Shown here: piece by piece, positions 12,082 through 23,980 of the stretch
How the letters are laid out: each line of letters opens with the position of its first letter
How positions within the stretch are numbered: position 1 is the first letter of the stretch
Notes under the pieces: generated by a model
What the model saw: the letters and a program-made list of their open reading frames with translations, nothing else
Told to the model about the DNA's origin: nothing
Databases searched by the model: none
Assembly (NCBI RefSeq): GCF_040054535.1
Contig: NC_090785.1
Location: forward strand, 4,831,501-4,895,500
Source: Antennarius striatus
Taxonomy: Eukaryota; Chordata; Actinopteri; Lophiiformes; Antennariidae
Direction of reading: 5' to 3'
DNA length: 64,000 nucleotides
Made by a program: the position numbers and the translations under genes

Positions 12082-12279
12082 CCATTACCAAAAAAGTGCA
12101 ACCTTAAACTAAAAAATTTATTTTCATTATAAGCATAAGTACGAATACACCTTACAAAACACATGATGGTTCACTAAAATATCACATTTGATTATAAAGT
12201 ATAATTTTTAATATGATATAATAATTTTATTTTTTAAAGTATTCTTGAAAACTAACACAGAATGACACATCTTTATTTC

Positions 12280-13060
12280 CTCATTTAGTCATTCAATAGT
12301 TTGATACCCAAAACTGACACACATCTGTACTTGAGATGAGTATTTATTTTAAACTTGACTTTCAAAAATTAGCAGCCCCCTTAGATTATAAATTCACTGC
12401 CATAATTTAAACAGTCTCTGAGTATAAATTGCTTCATTTACCACTCGAAAAGTAATTTCCAATGTTTTTAAATACATATAAAAATGTCCGGAAATTTTAA
12501 TGTTATCAATATCTGATTTATAGAATCACATTACCCAATTATCCTTATAGCTTTTTTTTGCAGTTGAATTATTTGATCTGGGTTTGTTTTACATGTATTT
12601 CCCCAAATTTCATTGCAGTATGTCATATAAGGCATCACAAGTGAAAGTAAAACAGATGCAGGCAGTACTTGTTCATTAAATCTATTACTTTGTAAAGAAC
12701 AGAAATAGACTTGGCTAGTTTCTTTTTTACATGTTGTATGTGAGGCTTCCAACTGACTTTATTATCTAATATTACTCCCAAAAACGTAATCTACTCGTTA
12801 AATTTCAACATTGCTTAAAGGCAGTGTTATTTTTACTACCAAAAAGCAAAGATTTAGTTTACTCTCATTTGATGATAGCTTAAGTTCTATTTCTACAGTT
12901 TTTAACAACTCATTTATGGTCCCTCCAGAACAAAATTAATTTGTATCATCTGCAAACATAAGATATTTTAATGTATCACTGACTGCAAATATCATTTACA
13001 TAAAGTATTAATAACTTTGGTCCCAAGACTGAGCCTTGTGTAATAGCACAATAAAATATG
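12280..13060 (-). mobile_element. Degenerate non-LTR retrotransposon RT fragment
   Basis: Read on the minus strand, 12752-12531 gives SLVMPYMTYCNEIWGNT and IIQLQKKAIRIIG, typical of the region C-terminal to the palm in LINE reverse transcriptases of the CR1/L2/Jockey group. Upstream on the same strand, near 12960-12940, LMFADDTN matches the RT active-site box (FADD). The frame is interrupted by stops and frameshifts throughout, so it is a dead copy. The exact clade is not determinable by eye; boundaries are approximate. Confidence 0.7.
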
Positions 13061-13174
13061 CATGATACAAGTTTACTTATTTAAAGTCATCTCTTAAACT
13101 AGACTCTTGAGATCTTTTGAGGCTGGAAAAAGAGTCACGGCTGGTAAAAAATATTTGAAATAATAAATAGTCTG

Positions 13175-13600
13175 TCATGTTCCTGGTCTGGTGTTTTTCC
13201 TGATCTGGGTTTAGGAGACACACCTGCTCCTCATTGGAATCAGCTGGCTACTTCAACCAGCCTCAACGCTCCCCAAAAAGTTCCGTTTCCTTTCTGCGTG
13301 TTGCATGGTCTCATTTTTCTTGTGTCTCTAGTTTCTTGTTTTAACAATGGTTGAGTTCTTTAGATTATTCTACCTGTTTAGGTTTTGCTCCTGGATATCC
13401 ATAGTAACATTTCCCTCTGAGGTGATTTTTGTGTTTGTCACTGTACCCTTTGTGGGGATTTTCATTTCTTGTTTTGCGTCTCTTTCATTTTTTTTCCCCA
13501 TATGGTGATTTTTAGTTGTTTTTTGTTGTTATTAAACCAAACTTAATTTTGCTCTGCATCTGGGTCCCATCTCTCCCTGTACAAACCAACATACTCATAA
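13175..13600 (+). repeat. Probable retroelement-derived repeat
   Basis: The order of a CACACCTGCTCCTCATTGG-type segment, several TTTTG-rich blocks and an end of the form TTATTAAACCAAAC ... CTGCATCTGGGTCCC resembles the 3' part of a common teleost retroelement. Recognition from memory only; no coding capacity seen. Confidence 0.35.
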
Positions 13601-14503
13601 TAATAAAGGTCTATATAATAATTAAGTATTTATTTAATGATAGGCACCAAACACTGTTCATGAGACACTGCATGAGGGGAAAAAAGATATTCAACAAGAT
13701 ATGCATGAAGATAAGAGGGACAAGAAGGAAAGGAAACGATTAATTTATTCTAACCAGAATAACAGTGTATTTTTCATTTTTATCTATAGTATGAATCACT
13801 TTCTCAGGTTTCTGTTTATAATTTTACCAGAAGCTTTTGATTTTTGCTGACACATCAAACATGAAGGGTTGATGAAATGAGAAAATTAATGCACAACAGA
13901 GACTATGATGGACGAAGCATAACTGCCTCTATGTCCTCCATCTAATTTTTATTTGTGGATGTAAAAAAAAAAAAACTGATGAAGAAGAGAAACAACAAAC
14001 AAATTATTCTGTTAAAGTGGAAAAACTCAGGCGCAATTACAGAGATACATTCACAAGCTGACTACAATTTAGCTTCATCTGTGAAATACACGTGGAGATG
14101 GCTTCATGAACAAGGAGCTGAACTGTCTTTAAGACGATCAATGGACTTTATCCAAACTGAAGTTTTTCTTTGTTCTTGCTGTTTCTTTTTTTCCTCTTGC
14201 TTGTTGAGATTGGGAAATCCAGCGATAGCGTTCAATCTGCACCACAGAAATAATACTTTACAATGTAAAAATGACATTAAGTGCTCACTGCAAAAAAATA
14301 TGCAATCAGACACATAGATTTAGATATAAAACTTTAGAATTAAAATGAATGGTATTTTTTTTTCTGGATTTATCTGCTTCCAGGTTCAACACAAATTGAC
14401 ATCAGCCAGGCTTCCTTTCACATCCTGAATCTGTGTCCTGGATATTGTAGTGATTTAACTAAACATTTGTGCTCCATCTCTGTGTTGCTTCATAAACTTA
14501 CCT

Positions 14504-15630
14504 TCAGTCTCTCGAGAAAATAAGGATGGCGATCACGATCACACAGATACCCAACAGAATCCCGAACACGGCAACGACTGGATTCCATTCTTGTTAGGAA
14601 TACGAATTCAATGTCAGTAGTCAGTAGATATTGTCACAACCTCTGAATTTATTGAATATTTTTTTAATTGCTCATTTGAACATTCTCATTAAAGAAGTGT
14701 AATATGATAAGAAATGATTAAAGGTTACGTGTGACATTCTGAAAATCCACACAGCTGCCAAAATCTGTTTGTTGTATAAGGATTTCAGGGAATAGAATGG
14801 CGTCCTGGATGGAAAATCACATCACACTCCCTATCATATAGATGCTGACCTGACACGCTAACCCGGTAGATCTGTAATTATTTAAGTATTTTTTTCAAGA
14901 AAATTTGTGAAAACACTTAAAATTTTATTCTAACCTTCAGAATTTATGTACTTAACTATGCTAATGCATCTCGAGTACGTGAACATACGTGTTTCTTGTA
15001 GCATGAGGAATCCGGTCTTAATGTTTTCAATGGCCACATGAGATGTCGACTGATTTTTCATATCTGTGATTTACAAAAGGCCAACAATGACTTAATGGTT
15101 TTGTTTGCATGTTGACAAAGCAGACATAACGCTATAATGATCATACTTTACCATTTACAACTAAATTGGTGCCATTCGTGATTTGCATGAAATATGCCGC
15201 CCCTGACTGACAGAAGTATGTTGCTTCATCTTCTTTGCTCACATTTCTGATGTCAAGCAGATACAGAGATCCACCTTTGGCAACGGTCAACCTGGAGTCG
15301 GCAAAATCTTCTTCAAGTGTTATTGTGAGAGAAGTTCCAGCTGCAATAGTTTGGAGCATGTATCCATATTTCATTTTATGCCAGTAAAACAACCAGACTT
15401 CAATATCGGAGGCTGAACATTTCAGGGTGATATTATCACCAAGTTCAGCCACAGTCACAGGGAATCGGTGAGGAACATCTATGGTTTGAATGAGCGCTGC
15501 AGAAAACAGAGTGGCGACAGCATCAGAAGTGTCCAAAGCAAGCTATACTTTAAAACCGGGCTCATCTTAAAGGAGGAAGGCACTTACACAAAGCGCTGAG
15601 AAGAGCCGAGGCAGCCAGTCTTCCTATCAT
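14504..15630 (-). CDS. NITR receptor 3: single V domain, membrane span, almost no tail
   Basis: Minus-strand exons 15630-15588 (signal, starts MIGRLAAS), 15496-15152 (V) and 14589-14504 (TM and stop); 474 nt, 157 aa, phases match. The V domain shows ITLKC, LFYWHK, SKEDEATYFC and a J-like end NGTNLVVNG. The last exon encodes EWNPVVAVFGILLGICVIVI-AILIFSRD-stop: a neutral membrane span with a three-residue tail and no tyrosine motif. The TGA lies two bases before a good donor (AG|GTAAG at 14502/14501), so this exon was once spliced to further tail exons. No I-domain exon was found between V and TM. It is closely related to NITR 6 (same MIGRLAA start, YWxK, YMxxT and SKEDEATY blocks). It may be a decoy, an adaptor-dependent receptor or a recently truncated gene. 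Confidence 0.8.
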
Positions 15631-18076
15631 TGTGTTAAAACACCTTCTCTTGCACGAATCACGACTCCGCTCAAATGAGACTCACATCAAGGTCTGCTAA
15701 GTAGAAGTCGCACCAATTAGTTGATATGCAGGAAACCATAAATTTTCAAATTCACGACTCCAAGAAATTACATTCATGTACAATTAAAACGCAAAAAATT
15801 AAAAGCCCTCGAACTGAAAGCCAGTCAGTCATAGAATTCCAAATTCTCAGAAGATAAGAAACACCAACAGCATCAAATCAAACCGGTGTCGACCTTACCT
15901 ATCTACTGTTGAGTCTTTGGCTAACAACATATCTACATTGTCCTCATTTAGTTCTCAGAAAAAGCACAGAGAGAGAAAGAGAGAGAGCATTTCTCACCTC
16001 TTTTCTTGCCTGCCCATCAGAAACACGCCTATTTGAAGCCACTTTCCCAATGTTGCTTTCAACGTTTATTTTTACAGTAATGTCACTGCAGCAAACATCA
16101 CGGCACAAATGGCACCTCCAATGGGCCTCATGTGTTCTTTCATTTGCTGGAGAATAGTTGCAAGTAATTTAAGTTGTATTTTCCTCATTATAGATGTATT
16201 CTTTTACACACCACTGACCCCAATCATCCCTAGTGCTTTCCAGTACTTTAGAATTATTTTGTCCTCCATTTCGTTGAAGTAGCAACACACAGGAGCTACG
16301 AGCTTGATGCTTTGGGTCTTTTCAAGAATAAGATGCTTAAGAGAACAGTTCAGTCCCTCTAAATCCACATCACTTTGTAAGGTTTGAAAACAAAAAGCAA
16401 CACCAAATGCAGAACAGTAAAATTCTTGGGGCTATTTTTCCTTCTTTAAGCAGCCACTAAAGCTGTTTGTTTGATGAGACAATAGGATGTGTAATGTGGT
16501 TAGAGGTGCAAGAAGGGGGGAGGTAGAAGCGGAACCCAAACCCTAGTCTTACTTTAGCCTTTATGTCTTCTTTAATTCTCACTTTTAAACAGTATCCACT
16601 CATTTCTAGTTTTTTTGGGAGTCATTCAGGATTATCTCTGATGTTTTCATAGGATCATGAAGTGTCTGCAGGGAAGTTTCCATCTTTCCTGCAGACACAT
16701 CATGACCTTCTGACATCAGTCACTACTTCTTCCATTATTGGTTTGAATGTTTATCACCATGTGGGGTTCTAAACTTATATTTTATTTCACCTGGAATGTG
16801 AATTTGTAAGAGGTATCATCATGGAATGTAAAACATTCTCCCTTCATGGCTGTTGCTTCAAAAAATAATTAAATTAACGCTGAGCAATTATAAATGAGAT
16901 GCATGAGCGATTAGCTCCTCCCACATTTGACGCATTTAAGCTGTCAATTCAAAAGGCTAAATTAGCCATTGTGACACGGCTGGATAAGTGTGTCTGTGTG
17001 ATTCTTTTGTGCGTTGGTCACTAATCAATGTTGGGAAAGTTGGTTATGAAGTTCCACAAAAAAAACTTTTATCTTGCTTCTGTAGAGGAAATATCTTCAC
17101 ATGTATGCAAGACATCTATGGTCCCTAATGTAGCCCACAGGTACTGCAGATCAACCCACTGACCCTCAGGTCAGAAAAAGATTCCTGTACCTCCTGAATA
17201 AATAATACAATATTCAAACATCCAATTGTAACAACGGCTTCATCCTTTTTTGGATACCAGAGCCGATCCTGACTGACGCTGGTCGCCAGTTCATCTGTGA
17301 TGCTGATGCAACAAACATTTGGTTCACACTCATACCCATGCACCGATGTCGTGAAAGGTCTGGAGTTTGTGGGGAGAAAAAATGCAAACTATGGCGCCCA
17401 CAAAGTTTCCACCTAACATAGAGCTTAACAGATATTTAGAATGTCACATGATGCTGTACACCAAAGTGTGAGCTCAGGAACGCTCGGTTTAGTAACGCTC
17501 CGACGCTAGATTTCTGCTGCTTACAACGCTTATTCCTATCTAGTAAGTAATGATGGCTGCTTCTCACACAGGGGATCCATGTTTGTGAAAATCTAAAGGA
17601 TTTCAGTTCAGCATAAAGTAAGGTTTATGTACATGTATAGAAAATCTAATCTTATGCTCCATTTCTATTAGTAAGGTACTTAAATGCTGAAGGTTTGATT
17701 CAATATAATCAGAAATGACCCAACATTTGTGTTTGCCTGTCCCCATGTGAGTTAAAGAACAAATCGGGATTGATTGTTTCACTTCTGATCAGGTCCAATG
17801 TAAATCTGATTCCTGCTGATGTGACGTTTGCTCTCTTCCACGGCGTTTTAATTGACAAGGGTACGGTCATGAGTAACGGCGTTCTGACATCACTGTGAAA
17901 CAAAGCCTCCCTGTAAGATTTGTTGAAAACATGGATGACATCTTTCTGCTGTGGCAAAATATCTAGACGGGGGACCAATCAGATTCACTGAAATCGTTTC
18001 CTCCCATTTCATGTGATTACTTTAAAATGAATTGTCCTCATGTATGATTTAATGCAGCTGATGAGTGAACCAGAAT
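15631..18076. other. Intergenic region between divergent NITR 3 and NITR 4
   Basis: 2.4 kb between two divergently transcribed NITR genes. No coding exon recognised. The right end (17975-18019) holds the promoter-like block shared with NITR 5. Confidence 0.55.
17975..18019 (+). promoter_or_regulatory. Shared NITR promoter block (NITR 4 copy)
   Basis: CCAATCAGATT at 17975-17985, then GTTTCCTCCCATTTCATG beginning at 17996, 102 bp from the CCAAT box to the ATG. The same pair occurs 91 bp before the NITR 5 start. The reverse complement contains GGGAGGAAAC, an ETS-type GGAA core (inference). Confidence 0.5.
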
Positions 18077-19354
18077 ATGCTGATCATCTTGAATTTACTA
18101 CTGCTGCTCAGCGTGGGATGTAAGTATATAGGGTCCATGTATATTTGAAATACATTGTTCTCAAACATTAAGTTAGCACAGTTCATCTATAAATCCATCT
18201 GTCTTCTAAAGACCGCCATAACTTCATATCATCCTTAGGTTGCACGGATCGTCTGACCATTGAGACAAAGACCGTCGGCATCGGACAGAATGTGACTCTT
18301 ACCTGTCCTCGCCAGACATTTGAATATGGGGCAAAATTGTTTTGGATCAGGCTTGTTTCTGGAAGCTTTCCTGAAGTCTTGGGAGGAACATCCAGCGTAG
18401 ATAGATATGATGAAGATAAGAACCCACTTCGCCTTACAGTAAAACAAGAGCCTGGAACATTTGTGCTTAATATTCAAGAAATGAATCCAAGTGACGCCAG
18501 AGTATATTACTGCATCAAAGTATATTATCTGGCCATGAGCTTTTTGAAAGGAACATTATTAAAAATCCGAGGTAACTATCATTTACATTGTTGAATACTT
18601 ACATATGTACCAGTAAATATAGGAGAGATCATTTTTAATTATAGGACAGGCATGCATACAGATTTTAAATGCTTTCATTCCCATTGTTGTTTATTTACTA
18701 GAATCAGAACATGCTATCACCACCGTCATCCAGAAGCCCCCATCCGACCCAGTCCATCCAGGCGAATCGGTGACTCTGCAGTGTTCCGTCCTTTATGATC
18801 CTGAGAAAAAGAAATGTTCGGAAGATCCCAGTGGTTACTGGATCAGAGCAGGATCAGATGAATCCCATCACAGTGTCATTTACGTTACAGAACACATGAC
18901 ATGTGAGAAGAAGGAACACCTTCCTCACAAACGTAGCTACAGTTTCTCAAAGAGCATCAACTCCTCTGAAGCAAGAATGTATTACTGTGCTGTGGCAGCA
19001 TGTGGGGAAATATTATTTGGAAATGGAATAAAACAAGATATCCAGGGTAATAATTGAATGTAACTATTTGAATCAATAATTGTTTTAAATCAGGTGGAAT
19101 TAAGATTTTTAAAGAAATAATTTATCTTGCATGAAGATGTAGGATAAATAATTTGCTTTGTATTTTTTAACACAAAAGCATCTTTTCATATTTCAGGCCT
19201 CAAGATATCGGATTCACAGAACAGCGGCAATGTTCAGTTTCTGTTATACTCCACTTTGGCTACAAGCCTGATCATTATTTTCATCCTGATCTGTGTCATC
19301 AAGAAAAAATCTACACTTGCCGTTGGTGCACAAAAGAAATGCTGCAGGTGGTGA
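18077..19354 (+). CDS. NITR receptor 4: V + I domains, membrane span, truncated tail
   Basis: Exons 18077-18119 (signal, MLIILNLLLLLSVG), 18239-18571 (V), 18702-19046 (I), 19197-19354 (TM and short tail); 879 nt, 292 aa. The V domain has VTLTC, KLFWIRLVSG, DARVYYC and an end LKGTLLKIRG. The I domain has VTLQC, GYWIRAGSDESHHSVIY, ARMYYCAVAACGEI and FGNGIKQDIQG. The membrane span (LLYSTLATSLIIIFILICVI) is followed by KKK and a stop at 19352-19354, before the donor at 19369. An alternative donor after 19347 would join the next exon (acceptor 19441) in another frame and end at 19545 without tyrosine motifs. That exon (19442-19545) aligns with the ITIM exon of NITR 5 but reads DED-stop-FSCAG in the ancestral frame, so the ITIM is destroyed. 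Tandem paralogue of NITR 5 and the copy at 21.1 kb. Confidence 0.82.
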
Positions 19355-19441
19355 TGACTGGTGCTGCAGGTAAGAAAAGATGACACTGGAAGTGAAATAT
19401 TTATATTTGCTGCCTCACAACTTTTTTACTTTAAATCTACA

Positions 19442-19545
19442 GAAAGATGAGGACTGATTCAGTTGCGCTGGACCAACCTTCAAAGAAGGACGAGCTGAAA
19501 ATGCAGGAAGAAGGAATAAAAAATGAGCAACAGGTGACACCATAG
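19442..19545 (+). pseudogene. Decayed ITIM exon of NITR 4
   Basis: AAAGATGAGGACTGATTCAG parallels the NITR 5 sequence that encodes DEDPLVYS, but an in-frame TGA and a loss of bases remove the tyrosine motif. In another frame the exon is open to TAG at 19543-19545 with a charged, lysine/glutamate-rich sequence; whether that is ever translated is unknown. Confidence 0.5.
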
Positions 19546-20639
19546 ACTGTCAACACGGAAAGTCTAACAATGGATTTGCAAAAATGTCTTTCTTTATTTT
19601 TTTTTTAAATATGATGCTTCACATCAGTTTCACATCTGTTGTAAATAATAATCTAATATTTCATTTGAATAACCTTAATAATAAAATTTTGGCATATTTT
19701 TTCCAATCTGTTTTAAATTACGTTTTTTTTTTTAGAGGAGAATACAGTAATAGTAAAAAAAAAAAAGTCAAAATTTTCTATGTTCTTTGGTCAGAAGGGT
19801 GCTTCGGAAATCTGTTAAGTATAGTTTTGTGCCTTTCGTGGCAGTTTTATTGTGATGATGATGATGATCTAAAATGAGCAGAGGGTTGATGATTTTGTGT
19901 ATTTTATGTCCTATGCAAAAAAATTTACTATAATTAATAAACACACACACACACAAACACACAAATACACGTATATGTACATGTATACACATACAAGTTT
20001 TAATGTCGACCAATTTGGTTTATTTGCTTTTAAATTGGGAGCATGTTCAAAAAAATCTATTTAATCTTTTGTATAGTGTTGAACTTATAGCAAAAGCAAT
20101 ATCTCTATCAACATGCTCTTATAGCATTTGTTTATGAAAAATATGCTGACGAGCCTAACTCTACTTGTTTTTAAGAATTCCAAAAACTGTTTGTTTGACT
20201 TTTTGTGAAGCAAATATGATAAACTTTTTATATGAATAAAAAAAATCTGCATTAGTCCTTGACTAACATTTTTTGATATTATCATCTGTATATAATTAGA
20301 AACAACTCATTCATTTCTGACTGCTAAGATATTATATTTACAGTAATCCTGTTATTCTTTTTTGACTTGACCTATTACTGTTTTGCCTGTCCTTCAAGTC
20401 ATGCCATGGAAACAACAAGAAAACCCACACACAAGAAGCTGCACTCAGACAGGGGTTGTGGTTGGTTGTTTCTCTTCCCTCTAACCAGACATCAGAGCTG
20501 TTTACTCAGAATAGACCCAAAGATGTTCTGCAACAGCTTTCAGGTATTTCTGGTTGGAACATGTGGTAATGCAACAAACCCTGCAAATTAATTAGATTTT
20601 AATGTTCAAACCTCAGCAATAGCATTTTTGAATATTAAT

Positions 20640-20960
20640 AATGCATACAAACTCCTGATTTCTCTGACATCAACTACCAATCTGAAAGACCAGACTGCAA
20701 AAATCTGCACATAAGACATGGTTTTGGCATTTTTGTTCACATCTTTTATTGAATCCATTCCATAGCACTGGTAAGTTTTCATGCGTTCATCTTCTTCAAG
20801 AAGAGACCACCGTAATCAACTTGTCTTGTCAACATTAAAGTTATGGGTCATGGATTCTGCTAGAGCTAGGATGAGATGGCAGTGCATCCTAAAATACATG
20901 TTTTTGGAGGTAGGAGGAAGCCAGAGAACCCAGAAAGAACCAGCTCAGATATACAAGCTG
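20640..20960. repeat. Duplicated NITR flank plus interspersed repeat fragment
   Basis: 20655-20760 is similar to 22310-22510 (shared GACATC...CC-AA--AAAGACCA-ACTGCA blocks in the same order), marking a segmental duplication of NITR flanks. 20885-20935 (TTTTTGGAGGTAGGAGGAAG, then CCAGAGAACCCA) matches a common teleost interspersed repeat, recognised from memory. Confidence 0.45.
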
Positions 20961-21053
20961 TGCACAAAAGAACTGTTAGAAAAATTAATTTTCAGGAGCC
21001 TAACTTTTTGTCTCAGTGGACACAAACCCTGTCATGAGCGAACCAGCCTCTGA

Positions 21054-21077
21054 GTTCCTTCCCACTTCATTTGATTA
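21054..21077 (+). promoter_or_regulatory. Shared NITR promoter block (pseudogene copy)
   Basis: GTTCCTTCCCACTTCATTTG and following ATTA match the block upstream of NITR 4 and NITR 5, about 70-90 bp before the pseudogene ATG. The CCAAT element is not evident in this copy. Confidence 0.45.
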
Positions 21078-21145
21078 CTCAAATGTAAATTTATCCTCAG
21101 ATGAGATTTAATTTGGCTGCTGAACCACATATAAAAATTCCTAAA

Positions 21146-21560
21146 ATGATGACCATCTTATGCTTACTGGGGCTGGGAGATATAAAGTCTATATATTTAA
21201 CAAAATTATAGCACAGATCATAAATAAATACATCTCTGTTCTAAACACTGCTGTATGTTGGATATTTGAGAAGAACAGAGTTGGACAGAATGTGACTCTT
21301 ACCTGTCCTTGACAAAAGTTAATATTAGAGTAACATTGTTTTGGATCAGGCTTGTTTCTGGAAATTTTCATAAAGTTTTTGGGGAAACATTCAGCACTGA
21401 CAGTGTTACAGAGAGGAAAACTCTTCACCTTATGACAAAACAAGAGCCATTTGTTCTGAATATTCAAGGAATAAAGTGATGCCAGAGTTTATTACTGTAT
21501 TTGAGTTCAATTTTATGACAAGACGTTCTTGAAAGCATTACCTTATTAAACAAAGGTCAG
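21146..21560 (+). pseudogene. NITR pseudogene (signal exon and V exon remnant)
   Basis: ATG at 21146 starts a signal-like exon (MMTILCLLGLG) whose donor GT is lost. From about 21278 a V exon related to NITR 4 can be followed: GQNVTLTCP, a stop, then LFWIRLVSGNF in another frame, KQEPFVLNI-type residues and SDARVYYCI. Several stops and indels interrupt it, and no I, TM or tail exon was found before 22 kb. It is clearly dead and closest to NITR 4. Confidence 0.85.
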
Positions 21561-22127
21561 AATGTATTGAATGTTCAGAAACAGGATATACTGTAGATGA
21601 GAGAGCTGTAGCATTATTAACTATTGATTACAACCACTTAAATTTTCACTAAAAAGAGTGAAGCATGGCTAATTTCCAGAAACTAAGATCACTGCCATCA
21701 ATCAAGTTCCCGCATCTGATGCACCTCACCAGTGTTCTGCTCACAGCTTCTCTCAGACCAGCAGCTCCTCCGATGCTGGAAATTATTATGAAAAAGAAGA
21801 GGACTGGACATTCAGGCTACTTGTTGAACATACAGTATCTGCATAAATGCATAATCCATTAAACTGCTGCAGAAATGTGTAATGTATTCTGATGTGCTTC
21901 TTCGGGATACACTTAAGAGGAAAACCATGTTGGAAAATCTCTATACAGTATTGAACAGTTTAATTGTTTTTGATCATATCCTACAGCATAGTGTATTTGA
22001 TGTTTATTATAAGTTTGTGCATTTTGTAATGGAATTTTTATGACTTTGAAACTAAAATTACACAACAACTCACAGAGTCACGTGGCTAATTGTGGACAAT
22101 GTAATTTAAAGCACAACTTTTTTCATA

Positions 22128-22151
22128 GTTCCCTCCCACTTCATTTGATTA
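22128..22151 (+). promoter_or_regulatory. Orphan copy of the NITR promoter block
   Basis: GTTCCCTCCCACTTCATTTG plus ATTA, nearly identical to the block at 21054 and similar to those at 17996 and 23957, but no signal or V exon follows. It is the footprint of a further duplicated and lost NITR unit. Confidence 0.45.
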
Positions 22152-22437
22152 TTTGATTCATTTGATAAGTTAAATCTTAAAAAAATATGAGAGACACCAT
22201 GTGAAATAGGTATTTAATTTACACATAGAGACATGTTTTTTTTACAACAACATTCAAAGTCCTACTTCAGTCAAAAAGAAAAGGGCGGGACCAGTAAATG
22301 ATCACCACCTCTGTTTGCTGACATCCGCTCCCAACCCAAAAGACCAAACTGCAGAGGCATGTGGATAAAAAATTTTGTGATGATAAATAAATATGCAAGT
22401 CTGTTGCGTTTTAAACCAAATGAAACAGAAATCAAAC

Positions 22438-22469
22438 CTTTCTCATGCAAGTTTCCTTGCATGAGAAAG
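22438..22469. repeat. Perfect 14-bp hairpin
   Basis: CTTTCTCATGCAAG (22438-22451), a 4-base loop and the exact reverse complement (22456-22469). It lies in the duplicated NITR flank. Function unknown. Confidence 0.85.
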
Positions 22470-23934
22470 TAAACCCCCTTTGTGTTCACACCTTTTTTTG
22501 AAGTCCAAACCACAAAAGTGTCAAGTTTCCATGCATCACTATGACTACTATTTGTCTGGTTCTGTGTGTACACAATGTACATTCAAGTATTTTTAACAAC
22601 ACCTTTCAGATTTGTAAGTTTCTCACTGTTTTTGCATCAGAATATTTTAAAATAGGTCTGTGTCTAATCGCAAGCAACCATACTGATAAGTTAACCTTTT
22701 TTTTTTTTTTTTGACTCAACAATTCTGGACCCGCTCAAGGCCGCCATCCGTGATGTGAACATCTGAAGAATTGTCCTGCAGTTATGATATTCATTTTCAG
22801 TTTCACACATTTAGTCTCTCTGTCATATTTCGGCTGAGCGTGGCTCCTCTTCTGTTTCAATCATCGTCATTGTCATCAGTACCTCGACTCAATAACACGT
22901 ACACTGACAAGATAAATGCTGGGATGAATATACAGTGGATCTCCTGACTACCTATAATTTAAAAAGTTCAGAATAGAAAGTTCAGAAACTTCTGGGGTTG
23001 TTGTATCTGTTTGGACACTTCTTTTTTGTCACTTCTTTCAGGACAGCAGCAGACTGCTGCTTGTGTGGAATGTGCAAATTACAAATAGCTTCACTCATTC
23101 AAACTTTTTTTTTTCAGTTCATTTCAATTGAAAAGCCATTGTTTTCTTTCCATGTAGTTTTTTATCATGTTTTCCATATGCTTCAGTACATTTGTTAGTG
23201 AATATGTCATCATTCAAAAACATTGGAATCTCTACAAAGTGGACTCTGGCACCAGATTAATTTGTATACAAAAGCCAATCAGTCTACAGTATATATTCGG
23301 CTTATACAAACATGTTATATGCATACCATGTACATTAGAATCAACGTCTTTCCTTCAATGCCAGAAAGAGGCTCATTGGCTTATGGAGGTCTCCTATTCA
23401 TGCAGTGCTGACACACACAGGACAAATTTTCAACCCTAAACCCACTTCTGATTATTGGTTGCTATAGTTGGATGGTCTTCCTTGTCCACCCGTGGTGTTA
23501 CCGCCATTGTTTAAAAGACTACTCTTGGTCTGATTCCTTCTTTTGTACACATTTACATCGTTCAGCAAAAATAAGAAATTATGTTGGCTCCCAAGACTTA
23601 TTGCAACTGACTGTCCCGTATAGGTATGCCTCTCTTTGGAAGCAGTTACAAAATCTTATTTTGCGTGTCTATTTCTTGTAACCCTACATGTTTCTGCTGC
23701 TTGCTGTCTCAGCCGGGATGGTCTTATAAATTAAACCTCTTGTGTAGCTATACATATCTTCATAACATTAGTGCACAAGTCACGTTGAATCATCTCATGT
23801 TTCTGTCAAAGTCGATTATGAAAGCGCGCTGCATGAGTCAAAGCCCTGCTTCTGGTGTTGCTTCATGTTTTAGTTGGAAAGATAATGAGTATTGTTTCCA
23901 CTGTGGTTCAACAAAATGAAACGTTAACAAGTGG

Positions 23935-23980
23935 CCAATCAGATTGCTTTGAAAATGTTTCCTCCCACTTGAAATGATCA
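23935..23980 (+). promoter_or_regulatory. Shared NITR promoter block (NITR 5 copy)
   Basis: CCAATCAGATT at 23935-23945 and GTTTCCTCCCACTTGAAATG from 23957; the ATG follows at 24026. Spacing of both elements is nearly the same as at NITR 4. Confidence 0.5.

Larger units (their letters stand above)
11764..14503. other. Intergenic region between NITR 2 and the minus-strand NITR 3
   Basis: 2.7 kb of AT-rich DNA that contains the tetranucleotide array, the dead LINE fragment and the retroelement-like repeat listed separately. I see no host exon. Any 3'UTRs of the two converging NITR genes lie here. Confidence 0.55.
19546..21145. other. Intergenic region after NITR 4
   Basis: AT-rich, with a short (GAT)n array near 19853, a CA run near 19940 and the duplicated flank noted separately. 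No exon recognised before the pseudogene start. Confidence 0.55.

Noticed and set aside
12531-12752. Small minus-strand open frame as a host gene
   Set aside because: It is part of a frameshifted LINE RT remnant.
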